A stretch of DNA of 64,000 bases from Sediminibacterium sp. (GCF_019264485.1 NZ_JAHVAA010000002.1:62001-126000), one strand, 5' to 3'. Shown: positions 26,672 through 36,701, numbered from the stretch's first letter. Notes: generated by a model not told the origin, from the letters alone. A program made the numbers and translations.

Positions 26672-29600
26672 TTAGAGTCCTAAGTTGATACCAAATGTAA
26701 AAGTGCGTGCGAGGTATGGCCTGAATGCATCAATTCCCAATCCGATATTGACATTACCATTTGCATTACTTTCCGGATCCATTCCTTTATACCCTGTAAT
26801 AGTGAATGCATTCTGAACCTGTGCATACACTCTCAGGTTGGCAATTTTTGCCTTTTCCAGAAGTTTCTTGGGTAATGTGTAGCCAATCTGAATATTTCTC
26901 ATGCGTACAAAATCAGCTTTCTCTAAAAATCTGGTAGAACCGAGAGTAGACTGGTTCTCGCCAAAAAACAATCTGGGCACATCTGTCTGATCGCCTGCTT
27001 TTGTCCATGCTTTTAAGATTTCTACACTTTTGTTACGCGTACCTGTCATCAGCACTAAATTCTGCAGGGTATTATTAAATGTATAAGCCCCTAAAGAATA
27101 TTGCATATCAAATGAGAGATCAATTTGTTTGTAACTAAATGACTGCGACAGACCGCCAAAAAATTTCGGGTAAGGTGTTTTATCATTCAAAACCACCCGA
27201 TCTGCTGCCGTAATAGCAGTGGTTACAGCACCATCACTTACCCTTGTCCATCTGTTGGCTGCAGGAGCAGAATGATCATATTGTTTTGCTACACCATTTA
27301 CATCTAAGAATGTTGGCATACCATTAGCCGAATTAACTCCAGCCCAACGTATCAGGTAGAAAGCACTCATATTGTATCCGGGACGAACAATACTCTGTCC
27401 ACCGAATATGTCGTTTCCAAAAGCGTTGGTTGAAATAACTTTTGTTTTATTGGTGGCTCCATTAAAACTGATATTCCATTTAAAGTCACGCTTATTAATA
27501 ACGGGTACATTCAATGCTATTTCGAAACCAGATGCTTCAATACTTCCAATATTTTCAGTGATGGTATTACCCGGAAAACCTACAGTTGCAAGTATGGGAT
27601 TATCCAGTATGAGGTCTTTTGTCTTTTTTCTGTAATAATCAATAACAACATTGATTCCTTTACCAATTACCATATCAAACCCTACATCGAATTGTCCCGT
27701 TTGTTCCCAGCGAAGATTTGAGTTACCCGGATTATTTAGATTCAATGAAGCTATATTCGCATACTGTGTAGGTGCAAATGTTGCAAGGCTTGGATAGTTA
27801 CCAATATTTGAGTTACCGGTAATACCATAACTTGCTCTTAGCTTAAGGTCTGTGATTAACCTTGATTTCCAGAAGCTCTCCTGAGATATTTTCCAGGCTG
27901 CTGACCCCGATGGAAAGTATCCCCAGCGATTGGTTCGGCCAAATCCTGAATAAGCATCACTCCTGATATTGAAGCTTGCAAGATATTTTCCCTTGTAGCC
28001 ATAATTAATCCCTCCGAAATAGGATGCCAACCCATTATTTACATCGATACCATTTTCGGCTCCTGTTGTTCCATAATTTGCAGGTGCAATTATTCGGATT
28101 AAAGGATCATTTAAACCCAATCCGAATATATAGTTAAACGTTGCATAACTTTTCGTGTACTCAGCACCAGCTAAAGCTCCTAACTCATGATCGCCAAATC
28201 TGGTATTGTAATTTAGAGTATTGAACCAGCTCCATACGCGTGAATCGGTTGCTACTGTCTGTGCTACACCTGCTAAACCTTGCCCATCGCCAACTGCAGG
28301 ATCCCAATACTGATCAGTGAACCCAATCTGCATATCGGTATTGTACTGAGATTTCAATTTCAGCCCCTTCAGCAAAGAAATTTCTCCATACACACTATTG
28401 ATAAACCTTCTGTTATCTCTTGTGTCGTAGTTCAGGTTTTGAACTGCTACAGGGTTGGGTGTATTCTGCGCTACAGTATTACCGCCATTTCCGATATAAT
28501 AAGCACCTGTTGCATCATAAACAGGAACATTTGGATAAGCTGTTAATGGACCAAAGGGTACACCACTCAATGCCGCACCAGTTCCTGATCCTAATCCATA
28601 TAAAGTGGTTCGTGTAAATTGACTTTTAATTCCAATTTCAAACCAATTGGTCACTTTAGTAGTAAGGTTTAATCTGGCTGCGGCTCTTTTCTGTCTATTC
28701 ACTATTATATAGTTTTCAAAATCATTAAAGCCGAGAGAAGCATAATAGGTTGTTCGCTCAGAGCCTCCGCTGATACCAATCTGGTGATCATGTGTAATTC
28801 CTTTCCTGTACACTTTATCCTGCCAATCAGTATTATCAGTAATACCATCACCATTGTAATCGCCGTTAGCTGCAGAAGCAGTAAGACCTGCATTGGTTCT
28901 CATGGAATTTATCACAGACGTGTATTGCGGGCCGTCAAGTACATTCATCATTCTTGCAGGCTGACTATACCCGAAATAAGTGTTATAACTGATTTTTGGC
29001 GCCCCTGCTTTTCCTTTTTTGGTTGTAATCATCAATACGCCACCAGATGCTCGACTTCCATATATGGAAGCAGCAGATGCATCTTTTAAAATCTCAACAC
29101 TTTCAATATCATTCGGGTTGATATCTGCCAAAGCATTGGTTGGATTGTATAACTGGCCGTTATCTCCTTGAATCAATGGCACACCATCCATTACAATCAA
29201 TGGCTGACTGCCGGAAGATATTGAGGAAGCCCCTCTGACACGAATATTCACAGGAGCTCCGATTAAACCGGATGAGGTATTTACCTGTACCCCGGCAGCC
29301 TTACCAGCCAAAGCCTGATCGAAACTCAGGTTGGGTCTGTTTTCAATTTCTGTACCGGCTACTTTTGCAACAGATCCGGTAAGGTTTGTTTTTCTTACGG
29401 TGGAGTAACCCATTACTACCACTTCTTCAAGACTTGCATCATTTGCTTTTAACGTAATTGCAAGCGTATTTCCGTTTCCTATTGCAAACTCTTTGTTTAC
29501 ATAATTAAGAGACGATACAAGTAATGATTTTGCAGTGGTTGGCACGGCAATGGAAAAATTACCTTCAGCATCTGTTGTGGTACCGGTTTTGGTTCCTCTA

Positions 29601-29731
29601 ACCTGAACAGATGCTCCGGGTAACGGATTACCTTTTTCATCGGCAACCCGTCCTTTAATGATACGTGTTTGCGCAAGCAGCACTAAGCTGGATAATAACG
29701 CAAAACACAAAAGCGTCAGACTTTTTCTCAT
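26672..29731 (-). CDS. SusC/RagA-family TonB-linked outer membrane protein
   Basis: A 1019-residue TonB-dependent outer-membrane channel. After the signal peptide (MRKSLTLLCFALLSSLVLLAQ) come a carboxypeptidase-D-regulatory-like domain (IIKGRVADEKGNPLPGASV), the TonB-box-like stretch LEEVVVMGYSTVRK, a plug domain (about 120-230, with NIRVRGASSISSGSQPLIVMDGVPL and ASAASIYGSRASGGVLMITTKKG, both SusC signatures), and a 22-strand barrel ending in an aromatic-rich strand. It is the first gene of the SusC/SusD operon. No ECF sigma/anti-sigma pair is nearby. Confidence 0.97.
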   Translation of the reverse strand: MRKSLTLLCFALLSSLVLLAQTRIIKGRVADEKGNPLPGASVQVRGTKTGTTTDAEGNFSIAVPTTAKSLLVSSLNYVNKEFAIGNGNTLAITLKANDASLEEVVVMGYSTVRKTNLTGSVAKVAGTEIENRPNLSFDQALAGKAAGVQVNTSSGLIGAPVNIRVRGASSISSGSQPLIVMDGVPLIQGDNGQLYNPTNALADINPNDIESVEILKDASAASIYGSRASGGVLMITTKKGKAGAPKISYNTYFGYSQPARMMNVLDGPQYTSVINSMRTNAGLTASAANGDYNGDGITDNTDWQDKVYRKGITHDHQIGISGGSERTTYYASLGFNDFENYIIVNRQKRAAARLNLTTKVTNWFEIGIKSQFTRTTLYGLGSGTGAALSGVPFGPLTAYPNVPVYDATGAYYIGNGGNTVAQNTPNPVAVQNLNYDTRDNRRFINSVYGEISLLKGLKLKSQYNTDMQIGFTDQYWDPAVGDGQGLAGVAQTVATDSRVWSWFNTLNYNTRFGDHELGALAGAEYTKSYATFNYIFGLGLNDPLIRIIAPANYGTTGAENGIDVNNGLASYFGGINYGYKGKYLASFNIRSDAYSGFGRTNRWGYFPSGSAAWKISQESFWKSRLITDLKLRASYGITGNSNIGNYPSLATFAPTQYANIASLNLNNPGNSNLRWEQTGQFDVGFDMVIGKGINVVIDYYRKKTKDLILDNPILATVGFPGNTITENIGSIEASGFEIALNVPVINKRDFKWNISFNGATNKTKVISTNAFGNDIFGGQSIVRPGYNMSAFYLIRWAGVNSANGMPTFLDVNGVAKQYDHSAPAANRWTRVSDGAVTTAITAADRVVLNDKTPYPKFFGGLSQSFSYKQIDLSFDMQYSLGAYTFNNTLQNLVLMTGTRNKSVEILKAWTKAGDQTDVPRLFFGENQSTLGSTRFLEKADFVRMRNIQIGYTLPKKLLEKAKIANLRVYAQVQNAFTITGYKGMDPESNANGNVNIGLGIDAFRPYLARTFTFGINLGL

Positions 29732-29982
29732 AGAGTCAATTTTAGTTTCAAGAAATTAGTTTTCATTTTGTCTTCATTGTAAGGAAGGCTGTTTGTGCTT
29801 CCTTGACAAGAGACGATAGGTTCAAGACAGTAAATGTTTTATTTCTACTGCTTGAAAAAATATCTATTCAATCAACAACCAGAAACTGTCAATGAGTGGA
29901 AAGAATCAATATCGAATCAGCATTTACTTAGTTATCAGTTTTTAATACAAAGCAAACTGTCGTTCATGTACTTCTCTAAAAG

Positions 29983-30023
29983 AAAAGGGTTGATAATCAT
30001 TGTAACAGACTATCAACCCTTTT
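29983..30023 (-). terminator. Terminator hairpin of the PD40 protein gene
   Basis: A perfect 13-bp stem (29983-29995 with 30011-30023) with AAAAGGGT/ACCCTTTT ends gives a U-tract when read on the minus strand. It lies 19 bp past the stop of the PD40 gene. A short plus-strand open frame crossing it (29834-30040) is not supported as a gene. Confidence 0.75.
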
Positions 30024-30041
30024 ACCATCTGAAAAAATAAG

Positions 30042-31016
30042 CTATTTTAAACTTTCTAAAACTTTATCAAAACTAATCCAGTAAATATCTCCACTCCCAT
30101 TTTGCGGAGACCTGAATGTTTTTTCCAGATCTTCTAATGTTACCTTTTTATCAAACACTTGTTTCAGGATATTTCGTTCGCTCGTAAAAAACATTTTTTT
30201 CTTATCAAAACTCACAAAGGGGCAATAATCAATTCTGTTTGAATTGAGGATGGAGATATGCTTTGCAGCTTGCCAATTACCTGATTTATCTTTCTGAGTG
30301 ATGTATAAATCACTTCTACCCATATCATCTTTTCTGCCATAAGAAGTAAATAAAATAAAATCTTCGTCAGGTGAAACAAAAGCATTAAACTCATCAACCT
30401 TCGTGTTAACAGCAGTATCCAAAGCCACAGGCTGGTTAAATTTACCTGCTGTCCATATTGCTACATATATATCTTCTCTACCAACGCCATTCTTATAGGA
30501 AGCGGTAAAATAGAGATTTCCAGATTTTGTAAGAGACGGATAAAACTCATTTGCCTCTGTGTTAACTGGCGCACCAATATTTTGTGGTATAGCTGACCAG
30601 CTATCTCCCTGTTTTTCAACATACCAGATATCAAAATCCTTAGCTTTATCACCCGTAAGTGGTCTGTTAGATGAAAAAAGAAGTCTCTTCCCGTCTGGAG
30701 AGAATGTCGGCTCCAAATCACTATAATTACCTGCAAAAGAGGCTATCTGTGGATTACTCCAAATTCCTTTCAAGTCTTTTCGCATGTACACAATGGTTTG
30801 AAAATAGCCCAGGGGTGATTGAATCGTATAAAATAACTCTGTTTCATCCGGTGATAAAGCAAAATCGCGCTCAGGTATTCCTGTACTTACTACGCCAGCC
30901 TGAAATAAGGTTGGAACTAAAGGTGGTTCGGTAAATGAAATTTTTACCTGTGCAATCAATATACTGCTACACAAAAAAGAAAAGAAGATCATCAAAACTT
31001 TGTACTGAATTTTCAT
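30042..31016 (-). CDS. Exported PD40/WD40-like beta-propeller protein
   Basis: A 324-residue secreted protein with a signal peptide (MKIQYKVLMIFFSFLCSSILIAQ). At least three PD40-type blades are visible: FALSPDETELFYT, EPTFSPDGKRLLFSSNRP and AFVSPDEDFILFTSYGR, with a fourth at CPFVSFDKKKMFFTSER. The phrases DIWYVEK, DIYVAIW and DLYIT follow each blade, as in TolB-like propellers. Such propellers bind proteins or peptides; no catalytic residues are evident. It is transcribed toward the SusC gene but separated from it by a terminator, so it is likely its own unit. Confidence 0.85.
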   Translation of the reverse strand: MKIQYKVLMIFFSFLCSSILIAQVKISFTEPPLVPTLFQAGVVSTGIPERDFALSPDETELFYTIQSPLGYFQTIVYMRKDLKGIWSNPQIASFAGNYSDLEPTFSPDGKRLLFSSNRPLTGDKAKDFDIWYVEKQGDSWSAIPQNIGAPVNTEANEFYPSLTKSGNLYFTASYKNGVGREDIYVAIWTAGKFNQPVALDTAVNTKVDEFNAFVSPDEDFILFTSYGRKDDMGRSDLYITQKDKSGNWQAAKHISILNSNRIDYCPFVSFDKKKMFFTSERNILKQVFDKKVTLEDLEKTFRSPQNGSGDIYWISFDKVLESLK

Positions 31017-31099
31017 ATGTTTTTCAATTTCTACACCAAAATAACCAGCTAGCCTATTTCATTTTATGAAAGTCAACGAATAACATCAATCATTTTATT

Positions 31100-31112
31100 G
31101 ATAACGATTATC
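31100..31112. promoter_or_regulatory. 13-bp dyad sharing a core with the operon-proximal site
   Basis: GATAA-CGA-TTATC is an odd-length palindrome. Its right part (AACGATTAT, 31103-31111) is identical to 31892-31900 in front of the pentose operon. It lies close to the start of the PD40 gene on the other strand. A second operator for the same regulator is possible, but no regulator gene is present in the window. Confidence 0.35.
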
Positions 31113-31875
31113 GCTGTCCGAAGTAGTAGTGTTAGTAAATGGTAGTAGATTTCATTGAAAAAAGTTCACAAAAAAACCCGGATAGAAATCCAGGTTGATA
31201 TGCATTTTTAACTTAAAACACATGAGAAAATTGTGCGTTTATCCAAATGATTCATTGAAGTTGATATTCAAGAATCAGGCTATTACTATATGAATGAAAC
31301 CAGATTGACAGAGATTAGCTACTATGAATCTTATTCCCTTTGTAAAGGTAGATAGCACTTGTTTTCATTTTTCCGAAAATCTATCAGTTACCGAAAACGT
31401 CTACCAGAATGTCAAAATGGATGTTTATTTAGCACTGAAGACAATTTGAGCAACGTTTACTCGCTTTCTGTTAGTCTGTATTATCTTCTCTACAATAGAA
31501 AAGAATAATTAAAAAATGGTTCATCCAATGGTTTAACAAATACCATCTCCCCATCACCTCATCTGGTAAAGCAATAAGACTATAAACCGATCAACCATGT
31601 CTGATTAATTTTCTAAAGCTGATTGCAACAATAAAAATAGGGTCACTAGCAAAATTGATTTTGCTGAATAAGTATTGCAACTTAAAATAAGAGTTGCATA
31701 ATATTTTGTTATCCTATGCAAATACGATACAAAATTAAATCATAAACTACTATAGATCAATTATTTATAATTCCAAAACCCTCAATTACAATGCAATAAA
31801 TGCAATTGTCAATTTTATAGTATTGAATTTAAATGATAAGAATGTGACTATTAAAGTATGCATATGAATTCTGTG

Positions 31876-31898
31876 AATCGTTTTTTAAAATAACGATT
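31876..31898. promoter_or_regulatory. Candidate operator of the pentose oxidation operon
   Basis: AATCGTT (31876-31882) and AACGATT (31892-31898) are exact complements with a 9-bp AT spacer, 24 bp before the ATG at 31922. The spacing suits a dimeric helix-turn-helix regulator. A TTTTG (31915-31919) lies just before the start codon, so the real leader may be very short. Confidence 0.45.
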
Positions 31899-31921
31899 AT
31901 ATTACGTAACACAATTTTGTT

Positions 31922-33052
31922 ATGACCAAACATTACCAGTCATCACGGCGAAGATTTCTCAGTAATCTGGGGCTGGCCGGATTAGGTCTGCCATTAATGA
32001 CTGCCAAAGATTTTATGCATCCATTTGTTTCAAAACAAAAAAATATGCAACAGAGTAAGAAGTTGGGTATTGCACTGGTTGGCTTAGGGGGTTACGCCAC
32101 AGGCCAGTTGGGCCCTGCACTTTTGGAAAGTGAACATTGCTATCTCGCAGGTATTGTTACCGGAACACCTTCAAAGATTCCTGTTTGGAAAGAAAAGTAT
32201 AAGCTATCGGAGAAAAATATCTACAGTTATGATACTTATGACCAGATAAAAAACAATCCTGACATTGATATTATTTATGTGGTATTACCTAATAATATGC
32301 ATGCTGAATATACAATCCGGGGATTTGAAGCTGGTAAGCATGTTATCTGTGAAAAACCAATGGCTATAACTGTTCCTGATTGTGACAGAATGATAGCAGC
32401 TTCTAAAAAAGCCAATAAATTTTTATCGGTAGGTTATCGTTTACATTTTGAACCCTATAATCTTGAAATGGTAAAACTGGGTACTTCAAAAGAATATGGT
32501 GAAATTAAGAAAATCAGCGGTGGCTTTGGTTTTAAAGCCACTCCAAACCAGTGGCGCTTACAACAAAAATATGCAGGTGGAGGACCTTTGATGGATCTGG
32601 GTATTTATGCTATTCAGGGCATGTGTTATACAACAGGTATGGAACCTATTGCCGTTTCCGCACAGGAAGGCAAGAAGACAGATTTAAACAGATTTAGTGA
32701 AGTTGAACAATCCTTAAGCTGGCAATTTGAATTCCCTAATAGACTTATAGGTAGTGGCGCAGCGAGTTATGATGACAATATGAATTTTCTTAAAGCCGAG
32801 GCAGCGCAAGGTGTTTTTGAACTTACCACCGCCTACAACTACAATGGATTGAGTGGTTATACACCAGCCGGGCCGATGAATTTTCCTCAGGTTAACCAGC
32901 AGGCCAGACAATTAGATGCTATTGCATTATCAATTAAGAATAATAAACCATCTATTGTACCTGGTGAAATGGGGAGAAGAGATGTAAAGTACCTACAAGC
33001 CATTTACGAAGCCATGAGAACAGGAAAAAGAATAACAATTAAAGCTGATTAG
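31922..33052 (+). CDS. Gfo/Idh/MocA-family oxidoreductase, GFOR-like, Tat-exported
   Basis: A 376-residue NAD(P)-dependent sugar oxidoreductase. The N-terminus has a twin-arginine signal (SSRRRFLSNLGLAGLGLP). The nucleotide-binding motif GLGGYA is at 54-59, then VTGTPSKI; the catalytic CEKPM block, the GYRLHFEP segment and the C-terminal QQARQLDAIALSIKNNKPSIVPGE region follow. These closely echo the periplasmic glucose-fructose oxidoreductase of Zymomonas as I remember it, including its IVGLGKYA and QLDHLAEAVINNKP blocks. It is first in the pentose operon, so it probably oxidises xylose, arabinose or a related aldose to the lactone in the periplasm. The substrate and whether NADP is tightly bound are inferences. 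Confidence 0.88.
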   Translation: MTKHYQSSRRRFLSNLGLAGLGLPLMTAKDFMHPFVSKQKNMQQSKKLGIALVGLGGYATGQLGPALLESEHCYLAGIVTGTPSKIPVWKEKYKLSEKNIYSYDTYDQIKNNPDIDIIYVVLPNNMHAEYTIRGFEAGKHVICEKPMAITVPDCDRMIAASKKANKFLSVGYRLHFEPYNLEMVKLGTSKEYGEIKKISGGFGFKATPNQWRLQQKYAGGGPLMDLGIYAIQGMCYTTGMEPIAVSAQEGKKTDLNRFSEVEQSLSWQFEFPNRLIGSGAASYDDNMNFLKAEAAQGVFELTTAYNYNGLSGYTPAGPMNFPQVNQQARQLDAIALSIKNNKPSIVPGEMGRRDVKYLQAIYEAMRTGKRITIKAD

Positions 33053-33123
33053 TATTACCATTGTTTAAGTGTGCGACGCAACAACTGGTGCCATAAAAAA
33101 CAAAAGATTAAAACACATAACTC

Positions 33124-34842
33124 ATGTCACAGAAATTACGCAGTCAGGACTGGTTTGGCAAAAAGAATAAAGACGGAATCATTTACCGTAGCTGGATGAA
33201 AAACCAAGGTATGCCCACCGATATGTTTGATGGGCGTCCTGTTATTGGCATCTGTAATACATTCAGTGAGCTTACACCTTGTAATGCCCATTTCCGTGAT
33301 CATGCCGAAGCAGTAAAAAAAGGTGTATTGGAAGCAGGAGGTTTTCCACTGGAGTTTCCAATCATGAGTTTGGGTGAAACCCTGCTCAAACCTACAGCCA
33401 TGCTTTTTCGAAATCTGGCGAGTATGGATGCAGAAGAATCTATTCGTGGTAATCCTATGGATGCAGTAGTACTTTTAACAGGTTGTGATAAAACAACACC
33501 TTCCACTGTAATGGGTGCTGCCAGTGTGGGATTACCCACTATTGTTGTTCCCGGTGGCCCTATGCTGAATGGAAGATACAAGGGGCAAACCATTGGCAGT
33601 GGTACACATGTTTGGAAGTTTGACGAAGACATGAAGACCGGAAAAATGACGCAGGAAGATTGTGAATATGCAGAAAGCTGCATGAGCAGAAGTATTGGTC
33701 ATTGCATGACGATGGGTACCGCTTCCACAATGGCTTGTATGGTTGAATCATTAGGACTTACCCTCAGTGGCGCATCTGCCATACCTGCAGCCGATTCCAG
33801 AAAAAAAGTAATGGCTCAGCTCAGTGGACGAAGAATTGTAGAAATGGTAAAAGAAAACCTTACGATTGATAAAATATTAACCCGCGAAGCATTTGAAAAT
33901 GCTATTAAAGTAAATGCGGCTGTAGGAGGTTCATCCAATTTTATTATTCACCTGATGGCGATTGCCGGAAGGATTGGCGTTGACCTGCATCTGGATGATT
34001 TTGACACATTGGGCAGTAAGATTCCGCTGCTCGTGAACTTAATGCCTTCGGGAAAATTCCTCATGGAAGATTTTTATTATGCCGGTGGCTTACCTGTAGT
34101 ATTAAACGAATTAAGTAAGCACCTGCATAAAAATGTAATAACGGTAACAGGTAAAAACCACCATGAAAATATAACAGGACAGACAGACTGTTATAACACT
34201 GAAGTAATTGCCCCATATGAACAACCACTCATTGCTGAAGCAGGTTGCGTAGTAGTAAAAGGCAATCTCGCATTGAATGGCGCCGTAATGAAGCCTTCTG
34301 CTGCTTCACCACATTTAATGAAACATAAGGGAAGAGCCGTAGTATTTGAAAGCATTGAAGATTACAATGCAAGAATTGATGACCCTGAACTGGATATTGA
34401 TGAAACCTGTGTAATGGTTTTAAAATATGTAGGTCCTGTTGGTTATCCCGGCATGCCCGAAGTAGGCAATATGGCTTTGCCTAAAAAAATACTGGAAAAA
34501 GGTATCAGAGATATGGTTCGCATCAGCGATGGAAGAATGAGTGGCACTGCCTATGGAACTGCTATCCTTCACGTATCGCCCGAATCGGCCATTGGTGGCA
34601 ACCTCGCTCTTGTACAAAATGGCGATATGATTGAACTGGATGTTGAGCAAAGAAAATTACATCTTGATGTATCGGATGAAGAGTTAGCAAAAAGAAGGGC
34701 TAACTGGGTTGCACCAGCACCTGCAGCCACAAGGGGTTATGTAAGTCTGTATATTAAACATGTAATGGGTTCAGACAAAGGCGCCGATCTTGATTTTTTG
34801 CAGGGCAGTTCCGGTTCAGTTGTTACCAGAGATTCACATTAA
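33124..34842 (+). CDS. IlvD/Edd-family pentonate dehydratase (L-arabinonate/D-xylonate type)
   Basis: A 572-residue iron-sulfur dehydratase that removes water from a sugar acid to give a 2-keto-3-deoxy acid. The cluster-binding Cys are C53 (ELTPCNAHF), C121 (LTGCDKTTPS) and C194 (IGHCMTMGTAS), the three-Cys pattern of [2Fe-2S] family members. The IYRSWMKNQGMP start and the GPMLNGRYKGQTIGSGTHVW stretch match L-arabinonate dehydratases more closely than the Caulobacter XylD type or IlvD itself. Known members of this branch often accept arabinonate, fuconate and xylonate. It has no signal peptide, so it acts in the cytoplasm on the imported aldonate. It lies 71 bp after the oxidoreductase gene. 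Confidence 0.92.
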   Translation: MSQKLRSQDWFGKKNKDGIIYRSWMKNQGMPTDMFDGRPVIGICNTFSELTPCNAHFRDHAEAVKKGVLEAGGFPLEFPIMSLGETLLKPTAMLFRNLASMDAEESIRGNPMDAVVLLTGCDKTTPSTVMGAASVGLPTIVVPGGPMLNGRYKGQTIGSGTHVWKFDEDMKTGKMTQEDCEYAESCMSRSIGHCMTMGTASTMACMVESLGLTLSGASAIPAADSRKKVMAQLSGRRIVEMVKENLTIDKILTREAFENAIKVNAAVGGSSNFIIHLMAIAGRIGVDLHLDDFDTLGSKIPLLVNLMPSGKFLMEDFYYAGGLPVVLNELSKHLHKNVITVTGKNHHENITGQTDCYNTEVIAPYEQPLIAEAGCVVVKGNLALNGAVMKPSAASPHLMKHKGRAVVFESIEDYNARIDDPELDIDETCVMVLKYVGPVGYPGMPEVGNMALPKKILEKGIRDMVRISDGRMSGTAYGTAILHVSPESAIGGNLALVQNGDMIELDVEQRKLHLDVSDEELAKRRANWVAPAPAATRGYVSLYIKHVMGSDKGADLDFLQGSSGSVVTRDSH

Positions 34843-34845
34843 ATA

Positions 34846-35841
34846 ATGTCCATGAAAAAGACTACTGCCATTATCATCGGTTTATGTATTAGCTGTTGTT
34901 CATTTGCTCAATACAAAACAACAGGCGTTATTGAACGAATTAATGATGCGCTTGATCTGGTAATCGACAAAAACAGTAAAGCAGAAATTATTGCCGAGGG
35001 TTTTGAATGGAGCGAGGGACCACTATGGGTTAAAAGATATAAAATGCTTTTATTCTCTGATGTACCCACCAACACTATTTATAAATGGACCGCAGAAAAA
35101 GGCAAAGAAATTTACCTGCAACCTTCAGGCTTTACCGGCACTTCTTCGAAAAGTAAAGAACCAGGTAGCAATGGTTTGCTGTTAGATACTCAGGGTAGCC
35201 TTGTTCTGTGTCAGCATGGCAACAGACAGATGGCTGCAATGTCATCCGATCTTGATAAACCGGAAGCTCATTTTCTGCGACTGGCCTCTCATTACAAAGG
35301 CAAACGTTTCAGCAGTCCGAATGATGCTGTGTATAACAGACAGGGAGATCTTTTTTTTACGGATCCACCCTATGGCTTACCCATGCAAAACGATCTTGAT
35401 CCGGAAAAAGAAATACCATTTAACGGCGTGTATAACCGCAAAAAAAATGGAATAGTATCTCTTTTAACAGATAGTATTACCCGACCAAATGGCATTGCTT
35501 TCTTTCCGGGCGAAAAACAACTGATCATCGCCTGCTCCGATCCTGCTAAACCCAACTGGTATAGCTATGATGTGGTTGATGGTGAATTAAAGAATGGAAA
35601 AATATTTTACACTGCTAAAATGGAAAAGGGCATCAAAGGTTTACCTGACGGACTAAAAATAAACAGCAAGGGAATAGTATTTGCAACAGGACCAGGAGGT
35701 ATCTGGATCTTCAATAGTAATGCTGTATTACTAGGTAAAATTAAACTGGATGAAGCCGCTTCAAATGTGGCACTATCCGACGACGAAAAAACTTTATTCA
35801 TTACAAACGATATGCGTGTATTGCGTATTGGGTTAAAATAA
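34846..35841 (+). CDS. Exported SMP-30/gluconolactonase-family lactonase
   Basis: A 331-residue six-bladed propeller that opens sugar lactones. A signal peptide is clear ([22 protein letters not shown]). The family metal ligands lie in [10 protein letters not shown] (Glu), the SSPNDAVYN block (Asn-Asp), [11 protein letters not shown] (Asn) and the KGLPDGLKI segment (Asp). It starts 3 bp after the dehydratase stop. Having an exported lactonase next to a Tat-exported sugar oxidoreductase places both oxidation steps outside the cytoplasm. The specific lactone (xylono-, arabino- or glucono-) cannot be read from the sequence. Confidence 0.92.
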   Translation: MSMKKTTAIIIGLCISCCSFAQYKTTGVIERINDALDLVIDKNSKAEIIAEGFEWSEGPLWVKRYKMLLFSDVPTNTIYKWTAEKGKEIYLQPSGFTGTSSKSKEPGSNGLLLDTQGSLVLCQHGNRQMAAMSSDLDKPEAHFLRLASHYKGKRFSSPNDAVYNRQGDLFFTDPPYGLPMQNDLDPEKEIPFNGVYNRKKNGIVSLLTDSITRPNGIAFFPGEKQLIIACSDPAKPNWYSYDVVDGELKNGKIFYTAKMEKGIKGLPDGLKINSKGIVFATGPGGIWIFNSNAVLLGKIKLDEAASNVALSDDEKTLFITNDMRVLRIGLK

Positions 35842-35845
35842 AAAC

Positions 35846-36682
35846 ATGAAGGCATATAAATTATTGAATGGCATTGCACTGGAACAAAACGATCAACTAT
35901 ACTTCGCAGCAGGAGAAGATTGGAACAATTTTATCAATGATGATGGTGTTTTACAAAAAGCCAGTTCCTGGATAAAATCTGGAAAAGCAGAACCTGTCAG
36001 CACACTGGATACATCTGCACTAAGAGCGCCTATCGGCAAAGAACAGGAACTTTGGGCCTGTGGTGTAACCTATTTAAGAAGTAAGATTGGCCGGCAGGAA
36101 GAAAGTAAAGACAGCGGCGGTGCCGATTTCTATGCAAAAGTATATGAAGCTGAAAGACCCGAAGTTTTTTTTAAAGCTACTCCACATCGCGTAGTGGGAC
36201 ATGGCGAAAAAGTAAGAATACGCAAAGACAGTACATGGGATGTTCCTGAACCAGAATTAACACTGGTTGTAACATCTTCAGGCAAGATCATTGGTTATAC
36301 CATTGGTAACGATATGAGCAGCAGGAGTATTGAAGGAGAAAATCCTTTATACCTGCCCCAGGCCAAAACATATGATGCATGCGCAGCAGTTGGCCCCTGT
36401 GTTTATATTACCGATGAACCGATTGACAAGAACACAGAAATTTCATTAACAATTCTGCGAAATAATTCAGTTGCTTTCAATGGTTCTATTACATTGGCTC
36501 AAATGAAACGTACACCAGCAGAATTGGTTTCATTCGTATATCGGGAAGCATCTTTCCCTTTCGGCTGCCTCATTATGACCGGTACAGGAGTAGTACCAGA
36601 CAGTAGTTTCACTTTACAATCTGCTGATGAAATACAAATCAGTATCAGTTCAATTGGCACACTGGTTAATTCAGTTGCCTGA
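35846..36682 (+). CDS. FAH-superfamily 2-keto-3-deoxypentonate dehydratase-like protein
   Basis: A 278-residue fumarylacetoacetate-hydrolase-fold protein without a signal peptide. The metal ligands are E135 and E137 in PEPELT and D156 in GNDMSSR. The [17 protein letters not shown] block and the [14 protein letters not shown] block match the branch holding Caulobacter XylX and Sulfolobus 2-keto-3-deoxy-D-arabinonate dehydratase, which make 2-oxoglutarate semialdehyde. It starts 4 bp after the lactonase and so follows the pentonate dehydratase in pathway order. The alternative is a generic acylpyruvate hydrolase, which fits the context less well. The final semialdehyde dehydrogenase is not in the window. 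Confidence 0.88.
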   Translation: MKAYKLLNGIALEQNDQLYFAAGEDWNNFINDDGVLQKASSWIKSGKAEPVSTLDTSALRAPIGKEQELWACGVTYLRSKIGRQEESKDSGGADFYAKVYEAERPEVFFKATPHRVVGHGEKVRIRKDSTWDVPEPELTLVVTSSGKIIGYTIGNDMSSRSIEGENPLYLPQAKTYDACAAVGPCVYITDEPIDKNTEISLTILRNNSVAFNGSITLAQMKRTPAELVSFVYREASFPFGCLIMTGTGVVPDSSFTLQSADEIQISISSIGTLVNSVA

Positions 36683-36701
36683 TCAATACAATTGCTGCCC
36701 T

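Larger units (their letters stand above)
31017..31921 (+). other. 905-bp gap upstream of the pentose operon
   Basis: AT-rich sequence with no convincing gene on either strand; the longest plus-strand frames are about 40 codons and unlike known proteins. It holds several small dyads: GATAACGATTATC (31100-31112), AGCAAAA/TTTTGCT (31648-31665), TGCAACT/AGTTGCA (31676-31698) and AATCGTT/AACGATT (31876-31898). This is the largest empty stretch in the window and probably contains the regulatory region of the operon starting at 31922. A decayed gene cannot be excluded. Confidence 0.5.

Noticed and set aside
29834..30040. Plus-strand small frame of 68 codons
   Set aside because: It crosses the terminator hairpin of the PD40 gene, has no recognisable family and no promoter; chance frame.
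31324..31452. Short frame of about 42 codons starting MNLIPFVKVDS in the large gap
   Set aside because: Too short, with no family resemblance and no ribosome site; not supportable as a gene.
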